Source of the DNA: Lautropia sp. SCN 69-89
Lineage (GTDB): Bacteria; Pseudomonadota; Gammaproteobacteria; Burkholderiales; Burkholderiaceae_E
Direction: 5' to 3'
NCBI GenBank assembly: GCA_001724855.1
Contig: MEED01000040.1
Location: 1-56,517, forward strand
DNA: 56,517 bases
The translations under genes were made by a program, and so were the position numbers. Positions within the stretch are counted from its first letter, which is position 1; every line of letters starts with the position of its first letter. The notes below the pieces were generated by a model. It did not search any database. It was not told the origin of the DNA and saw only the letters and a program-made list of their open reading frames with translations. Positions 43,912 to 52,396 of the stretch are shown one piece after another.

Positions 43912-44532
43912 TTATTGCGCCCAGGCGGGACGGGTGGGCACGGCCGGCGCCGATGTCACAGGGGGCTTACCGGTGGAAGCCGAGGGCGCTTGGCTTGGGG
44001 TGCGCATAGGCTGCCCCATCAGCGCGGCATACTCCTTGTGATCCGGCTGAATGGCGGCCTTGATGACGTTCTTATCGTCGCCGTTCTGATCCTTCTCGAC
44101 ATCGATGCGGGCGACAAATTCCACGCCATCCAGATCGGCAAAGCCCTTGATGCGGCGCGCACTCTGCGCCTGCGGCGAGTTGTCGGCCGGATGGATGCCA
44201 CGCGCCGAGTTCAGGATGGCGCGCAGGAAGCTGCGCCCGATATGGGTCCACTCCGGGCCCTTCGGACTGGACAGGCCAATCAGACCGAACACCACCCTTT
44301 TGGCAAACGGCCCTTCGAGTATGGTGAACTTGGCGTTGAGATAGATCGCACCGGTCTTGTCGGAACGGGTCGCGTAACCGCCAGTCCAGCCTTGGCTTGG
44401 ATCGTCATACCCGCCCGGGCGAATCGCCATGATGACCTTGGCCAGGGTTTTGGGTGGGATCAGGGCGTACTCGCGCTGGTCCTCGGCATCATTGAAGTCA
44501 TTCCATGCGGCGTTGTTGCTGTAGCTGTTCAT
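43912..44532 (-). CDS. Hypothetical protein of the recombination module, possibly ssDNA-binding
   Basis: A 206-aa protein (LIPPKTLAKVIMAIRPGGYD, GGYATRSDKTGAIYLNAKFT, RSFLRAILNSARGIHP) with a disordered Pro/Ala-rich tail. Its beta-rich core, position next to the Sak4-like ATPase and variable C-terminus fit a single-strand binding role, but I see no defining motif. Confidence 0.6.
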   Translation of the reverse strand: MNSYSNNAAWNDFNDAEDQREYALIPPKTLAKVIMAIRPGGYDDPSQGWTGGYATRSDKTGAIYLNAKFTILEGPFAKRVVFGLIGLSSPKGPEWTHIGRSFLRAILNSARGIHPADNSPQAQSARRIKGFADLDGVEFVARIDVEKDQNGDDKNVIKAAIQPDHKEYAALMGQPMRTPSQAPSASTGKPPVTSAPAVPTRPAWAQ

Positions 44533-44546
44533 GAATACTCTCCTGC

Positions 44547-45350
44547 TTATTGCGCGCGCGGCGCGGTGATCTTGGAAATGAGGCGGCCGAGATGCGGCTC
44601 CTCGACCACTTCCAGTCGTCCGGAACGGTCTTTGGCGGGGTAGCCCCAGGGGTTGATGTGCTGGCAGACAAAGGCGCGATAAGGTGTTCCGTCATCCGAC
44701 TTAAGCACCACCATCGAGATGACCTGATCGACAATGCCGGGCAGCTCTAGCGCAGCTTTGGAGCCTTCGATCTGAGGGCTGAACACCTTGCGGTTGAAGT
44801 CGTCGAGCTTTTCGTCGAGGATCCCGACCAGCCAGATGTCCTTGTCACGGACATGCTGCAACTGGGTGAGCCACCCGACCAGTTCGCTGGCATGCAGGCC
44901 ATAAGCACCACGCGTGTCGGGCTTGCCGGTTTTTTCGGAGAAGGCCTGCGGCTGACCCTTGGCCCATTGCAGACACAGGCGCCCCGCAACCGTGATCGAG
45001 TCCACGAAGATCAGCGAGTACTTGGCCAGCATGGCGGGATCGCCATACAAGGCACACACTTGGTCGTAATGCGCCTGGCTGTAGGACTGGTCGTCGCGCA
45101 GCGCGGGATTGGGCCCACCGATGTAACAGGCCAGATCGCGGCATTCCTGCCAGGTGCGTGGCCGCACGCTGTCGCCAGGCCAATCCAGCACGGCCAGGTC
45201 GCCAGCCTCCAGGTCAATGAACAGGGTGCGCGTGGCATCGGCTGTTTTGAGCAGCGTGGTTTTGCCTACACCTGAGGGCCCAAGAATCACGCCCTTGGAG
45301 CCACGCTTTTCTGCGAGGCGCTGCTCGGCGGTGATGAAGGGAAAGCTCAT
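44547..45350 (-). CDS. Sak4-like RecA-fold ATPase (recombinase mediator)
   Basis: A 267-aa P-loop ATPase: Walker A ILGPSGVGKTTLLKTAD near residue 25, LFIDLEAGDLAVLDW, Walker B YSLIFVDSITVAGRL. The short core and place in the recombination module match Sak4-type phage annealing proteins. ATG 45350 is selected over an upstream in-frame start that would run through the preceding gene. Confidence 0.78.
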   Translation of the reverse strand: MSFPFITAEQRLAEKRGSKGVILGPSGVGKTTLLKTADATRTLFIDLEAGDLAVLDWPGDSVRPRTWQECRDLACYIGGPNPALRDDQSYSQAHYDQVCALYGDPAMLAKYSLIFVDSITVAGRLCLQWAKGQPQAFSEKTGKPDTRGAYGLHASELVGWLTQLQHVRDKDIWLVGILDEKLDDFNRKVFSPQIEGSKAALELPGIVDQVISMVVLKSDDGTPYRAFVCQHINPWGYPAKDRSGRLEVVEEPHLGRLISKITAPRAQ

Positions 45351-45351
45351 A

Positions 45352-45636
45352 TCAGACCTCCCCACCAAAGATCTCTGTGACCTTGTCCGTGCCGAGCGCG
45401 CCCCGGGCGCGGGCCAAGTCGTGCAGGCGGCGCAAGGAATGCAACTGGCAGGAGATCTCAGACGAGCGGGCTTCCAGGCCCTGGATAGCGAAGGCCAGGT
45501 CATCGACGGATGCCTGATCGAGGGGAAGGCGGTCGATGTCGGTCTGCCCGGCGTGACCCGGGACGCGGATGGTTTCCGGCAGGTCCGACAGGGACAGGGT
45601 TTTCTTGCGTAGGTATTCGATGAGGTTTTTGAACAT
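45352..45636 (-). CDS. Hypothetical helical phage protein
   Basis: A 94-aa protein (MFKNLIEYLRKKTLSLSDLP; FAIQGLEARSSEISCQLHSL) with a likely coiled coil. No family is recognised. It sits one base before the Sak4-like gene and is probably co-translated with it. Confidence 0.58.
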   Translation of the reverse strand: MFKNLIEYLRKKTLSLSDLPETIRVPGHAGQTDIDRLPLDQASVDDLAFAIQGLEARSSEISCQLHSLRRLHDLARARGALGTDKVTEIFGGEV

Positions 45637-45641
45637 GGTGA

Positions 45642-46124
45642 TTACTCCGAAAGCAGGGCAAGACGGAAGCTGGGCTTGCCCACCTTCACGGTTCGTGCAG
45701 GGATGAATTGCTCGCGCAGGGCGCTTGCCCAAGCGGAGAACTTGGTCTCTGAGACGCGATAGCTGACGTCGATAAATTCGCGGGGGTTGTCGCCATTGGC
45801 GGCAATGCGTGTATCCAGGTTGGCCAGCAGCGCCTGATCCCATTCGACTTTCTTGGGCAGGTCAGCCGTGATGCGTACCTCGCCGTCATCGAAATGCACG
45901 ACGCCGCTGTCTTTGCCGGCGACCAGGCGCAGGTGCTTGGCGCGCTCGGCATACTTCAGGTTCAGGGCGTGTTCGATGTGATCGACTTCAGCCTTGGCAA
46001 TGGCCAGGCGGTCGGCGGCCAGCGTCTTCAGCTGGAACAGGCTGCGGGCATCGAATGCGGCCAATTCGGTAGCCGGGATGGACAGCACATCTTCGTGCTG
46101 AGAGGGCAGATGGCGCAGGTTCAT
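45642..46124 (-). CDS. Hypothetical phage protein of the early operon
   Basis: A 160-aa protein, helical in the first half (LFQLKTLAADRLAIAKAEVD) and mixed after (VVHFDDGEVRITADLPKKVE; REFIDVSYRVSETKFSAWAS). Similar proteins occur beside phage recombination genes, but no function is known to me. It overlaps the AlpA-like gene by four bases. Confidence 0.6.
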   Translation of the reverse strand: MNLRHLPSQHEDVLSIPATELAAFDARSLFQLKTLAADRLAIAKAEVDHIEHALNLKYAERAKHLRLVAGKDSGVVHFDDGEVRITADLPKKVEWDQALLANLDTRIAANGDNPREFIDVSYRVSETKFSAWASALREQFIPARTVKVGKPSFRLALLSE

Positions 46125-46333
46125 GCCACACCTCCTGCCATCACACGCGACGAAGTGCTGCTGTGCAGACTCCTCGCTTCGTACTCCTCGATGTCCTCGA
46201 CGCGGTAGAGGACACGGCCCTGCAATTTCAGGTACACCGGCCCGATACCGGCGGATCGCCAGCGCTCGAGCGTGGCCTCCGCGACATTCCAGCGCTCAGC
46301 CAGTTGGCGCTGATTCAGGTGTTTGACACTCAC
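46121..46333 (-). CDS. AlpA/excisionase-like helix-turn-helix protein
   Basis: A 70-aa protein with the winged-helix pattern of AlpA/Xis regulators: LNQRQLAERWNVAEATLERWRSAGIGPVYLK is followed by VLYRVEDIEEYEA. The start is GTG at 46333 with AAGGAGAT upstream. As the first gene of the early operon, behind repeat operators, it may control that operon or help excision. Confidence 0.8.
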   Translation of the reverse strand: MSVKHLNQRQLAERWNVAEATLERWRSAGIGPVYLKLQGRVLYRVEDIEEYEARSLHSSTSSRVMAGGVA

Positions 46334-46387
46334 GTTGATCTCCTTTCAGGTGATTGCGAAAACGTGAGTGCAGTTTGGGATTCAGGG

Positions 46388-46430
46388 GGTGGGCAAACCG
46401 GTGGGCAAGGTGGACGCAAAAGGTGGGCAG
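46388..46430. repeat. Four GGTGGGCA-type direct repeats upstream of the early operon
   Basis: Copies begin at 46388, 46400, 46409 (GGTGGACG, degenerate) and 46422. They lie 55-100 bp before the AlpA-like start, where operators of an early promoter would be. Confidence 0.55.
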
Positions 46431-46465
46431 ATCGGGCAATTGCGGCCCGTGCCAGCATCCAGATG

Positions 46466-46494
46466 AAAAAAAACGCCTGCAGGGGGCGCAGGCG
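46466..46494 (-). terminator. Rho-independent terminator after the recombinase operon
   Basis: CGCCTGC (46474-46480) pairs with GCAGGCG (46488-46494), and eight T follow on the minus strand (46466-46473). It separates the recombinase operon from the early operon. Confidence 0.88.
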
Positions 46495-46539
46495 GACAGA
46501 TGAGGGGCCGAAGGTGAAGAGAACTTGTTTCTGCCGTGA

Positions 46540-47007
46540 TCAGGCCATCGGCCGAAACCCCAGCAACCGTCGCTGCTCATCCCAGTCCACAGGCACGTCC
46601 GCCTGCCGGCCCCGGATCGCGTGAAGATTGAGGTGGCGCGGCTGGCGACCATCCAGAATGGCCTGCACGATGTCAGGTGCGAGGCGCGTGAGCCGCAGCA
46701 CCTCGGCGACCCAGCCTGGCTCCAGCTTCAATTGCCGCGCCAGTTCGGTGGCATTGGCGACCTCACTGCTGTCGAGCAGCTTTTGCCAGTAGAAGGCCTT
46801 GCCGATCGTTCGGATCATGGGCAGGTCAAATGACGATCGGACCTTGGCATCTTCCTGACCAGGGGGTGCAATCAGCAGTTTGCGGGTGTGACGACGCTTG
46901 ATGGTCAAAGGGACGAAGGTCACCGCCGAGCCCTGGCTCTGGTATTCACGCGACGGACCCGACACGGATATCTCGATCTTGCAGCGTTGCGGGGCGGATT
47001 GGCTCAT
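46540..47007 (-). CDS. Helix-turn-helix protein linked to the serine recombinase
   Basis: A 155-aa basic protein. ELARQLKLEPGWVAEVLRLT forms a helix-turn-helix like those of KorB/ParB-type proteins. The N-terminal segment (VTFVPLTIKRRHTRKLLIAP) is basic. It overlaps the recombinase stop by four bases and recurs beside such recombinases, so a directionality or regulatory role is likely. Confidence 0.65.
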   Translation of the reverse strand: MSQSAPQRCKIEISVSGPSREYQSQGSAVTFVPLTIKRRHTRKLLIAPPGQEDAKVRSSFDLPMIRTIGKAFYWQKLLDSSEVANATELARQLKLEPGWVAEVLRLTRLAPDIVQAILDGRQPRHLNLHAIRGRQADVPVDWDEQRRLLGFRPMA

Positions 47008-48452
47008 GCCATCACCTCTTCATCATGGCCGAGGAGCCCCATGGCGGGCGCATCTTTCTGCTCCACCACAAAGGGGTGCTGGGCCAGTTCACGCCGGAAT
47101 CGGTGCCATCCGTCTTCACGCCAGACAATGTCGAGGCCATTCGGGTGCAGTTGCACACGCTCGATCAGCAGCCGCATGATGCGGTGCTGCTCCACCGGAA
47201 ACATCTGCGCCCAGATGTCACCGATACGGCGCATGGCCACCACGATCATGGCTTCATCGAGTCCGGGTTGCTCCTGCATTGCCAGCACTTCGCGCCACAC
47301 GCCGATGATCATCTCGGGCTCCTGCAACACGCGCAGGACCTGCATCAGCACAGCTGATTCGATTTCAGCGGCCGGCATGGGCCCCATGCTGCGCTGGCCA
47401 GGGATGCGTGATGCACCAGCGGTCTGGCGCTTTTCCAGGTAGGGAACGTAGTAGTGGTACCGCTTGCCGTTTTTCTTCTGCGTGTAGGTTGGCAGCATAC
47501 GCTGGCCGTCGGGGGCATAGAGGAATCCCGCCAGCAGCGCCGGCGTCTCGTTGTAGCGGTCACGGGTCGTACTGCGCTTGCGTTGCGCAACGATGACGTC
47601 GACCGCCTCCCATTGCGCCGTCGAGATGATGGGCTGGTGTTGGCCTTTGAAAACCTCGCCCTTGTGCGTGATCTCACCTAGGTACAGACGGTTACGCAGC
47701 AGCTTGAACAGGTACTGCTGATCAATGATCCGACCGTGGTGAAACTTTCCGGTCTGGGTCTCCCAGGATTTTGTCGTGTGCCCTTCGACCTGCAACTCGC
47801 GCACCAGACGTGCGGCCGATCCATGCTCGGCGTAACGCATGAAAATCTCGCGCACCAGCGCCGCCTCCCTTTCGTTGACGACCAGCTTGCGATCCTTGAC
47901 GTCATAGCCCAAGGGAGGCACGCCGCCCATCCACATCCCCTTGGCCTTGCTGGCGGCAATCTTGTCGCGGATGCGCTCGCCGGTGACCTCACGTTCGAAC
48001 TGGGCAAAAGACAGCAGGATGTTGAGCGTCAGGCGTCCCATCGACGTCGTGGTGTTGAACTGTTGGGTCACAGACACGAATGAGACACCGTGCCGATCAA
48101 AGACTTCCACCAGTCGCGCGAAGTCCGGCAAGCTGCGGGTGAGTCGGTCGATTTTGTAGACCACGACGATGTCGATCTTTCCGTCCTCGATATCGTCCAT
48201 CAATCGGCGCAGCGCGGGCCGCTCCATATTGCCACCCGAGAAGCCGCCATCGTCATAACCATCGGCCACAGCGATCCAGCCTTCATGGCGCTGGCTGGCA
48301 ATGTAGGCAAGCCCCGCATCACGCTGCGCCTCCAGGCTGTTGTATTCCATGTCCAGGCCTTCATCGGTGGACTTTCGGGTGTAGACCGCACAGCGCCGCT
48401 TGGGGGTAGTGGCAGGCGTTTGCGTATTGGAGTGAGGAACAGGTCTTCTCAT
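47004..48452 (-). CDS. Large serine recombinase (probable phage integrase)
   Basis: A 482-aa serine recombinase. The nucleophile is the Ser of VYTRKSTDEG; VVVYKIDRLTRSLPDFARLV and LNILLSFAQFEREVTGERIR are resolvase-domain landmarks. A recombinase domain (MWMGGVPPLGYDVKDRKLVV) and a C-terminal part follow; the cysteines of the usual zinc ribbon are not obvious. It is the only integrase candidate in the prophage. ATG 48452 overlaps the DUF2924 stop (ATGA). Confidence 0.88.
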   Translation of the reverse strand: MRRPVPHSNTQTPATTPKRRCAVYTRKSTDEGLDMEYNSLEAQRDAGLAYIASQRHEGWIAVADGYDDGGFSGGNMERPALRRLMDDIEDGKIDIVVVYKIDRLTRSLPDFARLVEVFDRHGVSFVSVTQQFNTTTSMGRLTLNILLSFAQFEREVTGERIRDKIAASKAKGMWMGGVPPLGYDVKDRKLVVNEREAALVREIFMRYAEHGSAARLVRELQVEGHTTKSWETQTGKFHHGRIIDQQYLFKLLRNRLYLGEITHKGEVFKGQHQPIISTAQWEAVDVIVAQRKRSTTRDRYNETPALLAGFLYAPDGQRMLPTYTQKKNGKRYHYYVPYLEKRQTAGASRIPGQRSMGPMPAAEIESAVLMQVLRVLQEPEMIIGVWREVLAMQEQPGLDEAMIVVAMRRIGDIWAQMFPVEQHRIMRLLIERVQLHPNGLDIVWREDGWHRFRRELAQHPFVVEQKDAPAMGLLGHDEEVMA

Positions 48453-48919
48453 GTCAATCCCCCCTGACGCTTGGGCGCGGGTTGGCGCAGTCCGAAGAAT
48501 GCCGGCCCAGACCACGCGGTGCCGGTGATGGCCTTGGCCACCCCAGACAAGCTTTTGTAGGCACGGGCCTGGTATTCGAAACGCCCATCGTCCAGGACTT
48601 TGACCTGATGGGCAATGCCGTTGTGTTCGCGGATCAGGGTGGCCCCCGGCGCCAGCTGGTTTTCTGCTCTGCGCTTCTGGTTGGGCACCTCGCCGGTCTC
48701 ACCGATTTTTTCCAGGCGGCGCTTGAGCGATGAGGACATGGCACCAAACGCCTCTTCCTGAATCTTGTAAGCCAGCCGACTTTCAAGCCAGGTGCGGTGA
48801 TGGTGGCCAGGGCGACGATCAAAATACTGATCCCAGAGCGCCCAGATGTTTTCCATCGGCAGGTAGGGCAATTGCGCGAGACGCGCGGCGACCGTTTCTT
48901 TGCTTGCGTGTGTCGTCAT
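48449..48919 (-). CDS. DUF2924 protein
   Basis: A 156-aa protein with the DUF2924 pattern: LPMENIWALWDQYFDRRPGH, then RTWLESRLAYKIQEEAFGAM, LAPGATLIREHNGIAHQVKV and YKSLSGVAKAITGTAWSGPAFFGL. It is a constant partner of this recombinase class and may help it bind DNA. GAAGGAG precedes the ATG, and the dispersed leader element lies 30 bp upstream. Confidence 0.85.
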   Translation of the reverse strand: MTTHASKETVAARLAQLPYLPMENIWALWDQYFDRRPGHHHRTWLESRLAYKIQEEAFGAMSSSLKRRLEKIGETGEVPNQKRRAENQLAPGATLIREHNGIAHQVKVLDDGRFEYQARAYKSLSGVAKAITGTAWSGPAFFGLRQPAPKRQGGLT

Positions 48920-49152
48920 ACGAAAACTCCTTCTTGTTGAGACGGGTTCGTATGAACGCGCTGGTGGCCAGTAAAGCCAAGCGGAATGTCGCCAGCCGTG
49001 GCGTCATGCTGACATGAGCTCGCCAGCGCTGCGCCTGTACGTGCCCGGAGAATGCCGGCAGCCAGCAGTTGCGCGATTTCTTGACAAGGGGATCGGCCGA
49101 GCTCACGGGTATCGCGGCTGGCGGATTTGGAGTGATGTTCGAGATGTGACAT
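48916..49152 (-). CDS. Small hypothetical protein before DUF2924
   Basis: A 78-aa frame (MSHLEHHSKSASRDTRELGR; then QEIAQLLAAGILRARTGAAL) whose stop overlaps the DUF2924 start (ATGA). Similar short proteins with an LLAAGILR core precede DUF2924 genes elsewhere, as far as I recall. Its last 30 codons contain leader-element copy 5, translated as LGFTGHQRVHTNP. Confidence 0.5.
   Translation of the reverse strand: MSHLEHHSKSASRDTRELGRSPCQEIAQLLAAGILRARTGAALASSCQHDATAGDIPLGFTGHQRVHTNPSQQEGVFV
48949..48984 (-). repeat. Dispersed leader element, copy 5
   Basis: On the minus strand CGCTTGGCTTT, then CACCAGCGCGTTCATACG, 30 bp before the DUF2924 ATG. It is about 16 kb from the other four copies and on the opposite strand. 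Confidence 0.85.
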
Positions 49153-49246
49153 GGCAAGCTTTCATGATGAAAAACTGCCACCATTTCACCGGCAGGTCGC
49201 CGGAATTCCGAGCAGGGAATTGCGGACGAATGCGGGTAATCGCCAA

Positions 49247-49573
49247 TCAGAGGCCGGTAGCCACGAAATAGCTCGCCGCAGTGGTCAGCATGCCAACGCC
49301 CAAAAGCGCAAAACCCAAGATCAAAAGGACGAAGCCAAGTTTACTTTCGATGTGGAGCAGATGTTTGGTTACGTCGCCAACGATAGGGTCGCTTTGCCGT
49401 TGATTGGCAGCGATCCTGGCCAACTGATCGATAGACTGTTCGTGGGCCACCAGGCAGTAAACAACCCACTTGAGGATTGCCTTTACCCGCCATGCCAACA
49501 AGATGGAACCAACGCCAGTAGTGAGTGCGCCTAAAACCTTCAGCAACGTGTGAATATCAGCGGGTAATTGCAT
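49247..49573 (-). CDS. Small membrane protein
   Basis: A 108-aa protein with an N-terminal hydrophobic stretch (TLLKVLGALTTGVGSILLAW), a soluble middle and a C-terminal transmembrane helix (LGFVLLILGFALLGVGMLTT). No family is recognised. Lying next to the ImmA/repressor pair in a prophage, it could be a superinfection-exclusion protein; this is only inference. Confidence 0.55.
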   Translation of the reverse strand: MQLPADIHTLLKVLGALTTGVGSILLAWRVKAILKWVVYCLVAHEQSIDQLARIAANQRQSDPIVGDVTKHLLHIESKLGFVLLILGFALLGVGMLTTAASYFVATGL

Positions 49574-49614
49574 ACACAGGTCTCCAAAAAAACACCGTCG
49601 GAATTGCCGTGCCG

Positions 49615-50571
49615 TCAGCGCACTGGCGGCTGACCGTTACGCACGAAACGATCGAAGGTGTTTTCAAGGCCATCGTCGTCATCGTCCATCTTGTCTCGCT
49701 CCCAGGGCTTGACCTCGGGCGGTAGGACCAGCAGCGTCATCGTTTGACGGTAGAAATCAGACGCGATGCGCATCTCCCGCGCCACCATGCCCTCAGGCTC
49801 CTGCGGAAACCAGATGCGCGCATCAATCGCGGTGCCCAGTCGATCGACATTGGTGTCGGTGTCCAATCGGGTCGCACTCCTGACGGGCAGTGCCCGTCGC
49901 TGACCGTTGGCCAGCCGTTTGTTCAGATGCATGGAGAGCCACTTGCCAGACTCACTGCCGCAAGCCCACTGAACGATCCCGTTCTGCGACATGACGAGCA
50001 CCGCACGCTGGGGCGTGAGCTCCAGCCACTTGAGGATAGCCGACGTCATGGAAACGCCATACCGATCCGCACACGCGCCGAGCACATCCAGATCGATGGC
50101 CGTCCCCTGGATCTGCCGACGATAATCGTCGGCAGGCATCAGCAGGTACGACGCAAAGGTGTTCGCTTCTGACTCAATCTTTCGCTCGTCGCTGTCCCAC
50201 TGAGTGGTGTCCACCTCGCTGCAGTTGAAAGACGTCTGCAGATGGCGATGCACCAGGTAATGCCCCAGCTCGTGTGCCAGCGTGAAGCGGATTCGCCCCG
50301 CTGAGCTGATCGCCTGGTTGTAGATGATGGCCCAGTTGCCCTTGCCCGGCGCATCGGCATTCAGGTTGAACAGCGCCCCCTCGAACTCCGGGTCCATCGC
50401 CTCGCCCTGAATAGTGATCGGCTCGCCGGTCTGGAAAGTACCCGGCACTTCCCGAATCAGCGCTTCCACATCGACCGGGAATCGGTCGCCACCATGGACG
50501 GTGTGAAACTGATCCAAAAGCTTATTCAGCCGGTTGGCCCAAGGCGCCGGCTTGTTGGGCGGGGCACTCAT
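49615..50571 (-). CDS. ImmA/IrrE-type metallopeptidase
   Basis: A 318-aa protein with the zinc motif HELGHYLVH (about residue 100) and a downstream KIESEANTFASYLLMP carrying the third ligand. ImmA/IrrE peptidases cleave their paired XRE repressor to induce lysogens. It directly follows the repressor gene with a four-base overlap. The C-terminal 150 residues are unlike the minimal family and may sense a signal. Confidence 0.88.
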   Translation of the reverse strand: MSAPPNKPAPWANRLNKLLDQFHTVHGGDRFPVDVEALIREVPGTFQTGEPITIQGEAMDPEFEGALFNLNADAPGKGNWAIIYNQAISSAGRIRFTLAHELGHYLVHRHLQTSFNCSEVDTTQWDSDERKIESEANTFASYLLMPADDYRRQIQGTAIDLDVLGACADRYGVSMTSAILKWLELTPQRAVLVMSQNGIVQWACGSESGKWLSMHLNKRLANGQRRALPVRSATRLDTDTNVDRLGTAIDARIWFPQEPEGMVAREMRIASDFYRQTMTLLVLPPEVKPWERDKMDDDDDGLENTFDRFVRNGQPPVR

Positions 50572-50894
50572 CCTTGGGTTTTCTTGAGGGTCTTCAGGAT
50601 CTCAAGGAGCTGATGCTTGGTCTCGGGCTTGAGCGTCTTGTAGTTCCGAAAGAACGCCTTGTCAAAGGCGTCCTCGGGCTGATCGGCCTGTTCGTTGTGC
50701 GCCAGAAACTCAGGCGTGACGTTCAAGACTGCGGCGATGCTGGCCAGTTTTTCCATGGTGGGGTTGGCATCGTCGTTGTTCTCCAACTCCCACAGATAGC
50801 TCTTGCTCATGCCGGCTGCGGCGGCCAGTGCGTCGAGACTCAACTTCTGCTCACGGCGCAGTCTGCGAATTTTGTCACCCAGTGGGGTTGCCAC
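50568..50894 (-). CDS. XRE-family repressor
   Basis: A 108-aa protein: a five-helix HTH in the first 65 residues (LSLDALAAAAGMSKSYLWEL, then PTMEKLASIAAVLNVTPEFL) and a helical tail (LKPETKHQLLEILKTLKKTQ). It is the likely prophage repressor, cleaved by the adjacent ImmA-like peptidase. The start is GTG at 50894 with AGGAG before it. Confidence 0.85.
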   Translation of the reverse strand: MATPLGDKIRRLRREQKLSLDALAAAAGMSKSYLWELENNDDANPTMEKLASIAAVLNVTPEFLAHNEQADQPEDAFDKAFFRNYKTLKPETKHQLLEILKTLKKTQG

Positions 50895-50992
50895 GGTTTC
50901 TCCTGTGTTCTCTCAGCCCCACGCGAACAGGGGACGGGTAGCGTTTTGCACAGACCGGGATATTACGTTATTTCGAACGAATCCGCACCGGC

Positions 50993-51021
50993 TTGACAAC
51001 ACAATCATCCACCGTTAAATT
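50993..51021 (+). promoter_or_regulatory. Sigma70 promoter of the cargo operon
   Basis: A consensus TTGACA (50993-50998), 17 bp, then TAAATT (51016-51021) points towards the 411-aa gene and would give a leader of about 130 nt. An inverted AACAAA/TTTGTT pair at about 51045-51064 may be an operator. The divergent repressor promoter must lie in the same gap. Confidence 0.7.
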
Positions 51022-51160
51022 CCATCAAACACCCGATATAGCGAACAAATACATTTTGCTTTGTTGTGCGATACGGTGTTGTGAACAGTGTAACCAATCC
51101 AGGCCTCTCGCGCACACAAGAAGTCATCGGCACGGCGGCCCAGCAAAAAGGAAAAACAAG

Positions 51161-52396
51161 ATGGCCGCCTTCAGCTACCGTCAACTCATCCGCCAAATCC
51201 CTGCACGGACTTGGGAGTTTTACTTTCAGTCTCGCAAGCTGGAACTGCCTGACCAGCTTGCCGGTGACAATCTGATCAGCAGCGTCATCGACATCATCGA
51301 TGCCTTGCCTGCGGCACAGGGTGAAGCCGTCTATGCCGAATTGCGGCGCGTGCACGACTTGGCCAACGGGCGTGGTGTCGATGCCCTTCGTAACACCGCA
51401 CCGCCAGACTCCACGATCCATGAGGATTTCACGAAGTTCTCCAGCGATGCCGAGCGTGCCTTGTGGGTCATGGCCAACTGGCCTGACCTGTTCGCCACGG
51501 CCGAGGCCATCTACGCGGTGAGCCTGCGCATTGGCAAGCGTGGGTGGAAACGCTTGCAGGTGCCGCCCGTCGATGCGCTGTTCCGTGGCCAGGAAGACAT
51601 TCGCGCCCTCGAGGTGGCACTGGCCACCGCATTCACGCCGCGCAAGGGGACGCCGCGCGCCTGTCAGATCGACACCCTGGACCGGCATCTGGATGGTGGC
51701 GTGCAACTGGGCATCCTCATTGAGGACAACGCCCAGCGTCAGCTGGAATTTGGCGACGACAACCGGGCGCACTGGCGTGACGTCCGACCACCCATGGCCA
51801 TGGATGTCGTCATCTACCCGGCCAGCGGGGTGATTGATGTGCTGGCGCCCGGTGGTGCCAAGACACAGCAGACCTTGCTGGAGCACCTCGGCAAGCATGT
51901 ATTCAAGCAGGTGCTGCAGCCCAAGGACATCGAGAAGCCGATGTTTTTACTGAACCGTCTGCGGGATGGCTTCGAGCTTTTCGATGACAGCGAATGTGAC
52001 CTGGCGGCACACCGGGTTGAGCACATCCGTTTGTCACAGGCGAAAGTGCGGGCCATCCATCCCCCGATCTGCGACTACCAGACCAAGCCGCCGGGGGAGA
52101 AAGATGCGCCCGATGTGCTGGCCTGTCTCTCTGCTCAGCAAATCAGCCCCATCCTGATGGGACAAGGCTTCAACATCATCGACGCCGTGGTCTCGCTGTA
52201 CTTCGAGCCGCTGCAGCCGGGAAAAGCCAGCCGGGTGCTGCACATCGATCTCAAGCAAAGCGGGATTAGCAATCTGCGGGACATGGAAGAGGCTGACGCC
52301 CGGCTGGTGGAATCGCTGCTGCGCGCACTGGGTGTCATGCAGTCACCAGCGACGGCCAAGCTGGCGGAGGAGGCCGAAGGAGTCATGCATGAATGA
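51161..52396 (+). CDS. Cargo operon protein A, no recognised family
   Basis: A 411-aa soluble protein. An N-terminal helical region (MAAFSYRQLIRQIPARTWEF; ALPAAQGEAVYAELRRVHDL) leads to a mixed domain with CQIDTLDRHLDGGVQLGILI, MAMDVVIYPASGVIDVLAPG and PVDALFRGQEDIRALEVALA-like surface blocks. The C-terminal third contains SLYFEPLQPGKASRVLHIDL and SGISNLRDMEEADARLVESL. I see no catalytic motif. AAAGGAAAAA precedes ATG 51161. It overlaps the next gene by eight bases, so the two products probably work together. Position at the prophage edge, divergent from the repressor, suggests lysogen-expressed cargo such as defence. Confidence 0.75.
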   Translation: MAAFSYRQLIRQIPARTWEFYFQSRKLELPDQLAGDNLISSVIDIIDALPAAQGEAVYAELRRVHDLANGRGVDALRNTAPPDSTIHEDFTKFSSDAERALWVMANWPDLFATAEAIYAVSLRIGKRGWKRLQVPPVDALFRGQEDIRALEVALATAFTPRKGTPRACQIDTLDRHLDGGVQLGILIEDNAQRQLEFGDDNRAHWRDVRPPMAMDVVIYPASGVIDVLAPGGAKTQQTLLEHLGKHVFKQVLQPKDIEKPMFLLNRLRDGFELFDDSECDLAAHRVEHIRLSQAKVRAIHPPICDYQTKPPGEKDAPDVLACLSAQQISPILMGQGFNIIDAVVSLYFEPLQPGKASRVLHIDLKQSGISNLRDMEEADARLVESLLRALGVMQSPATAKLAEEAEGVMHE

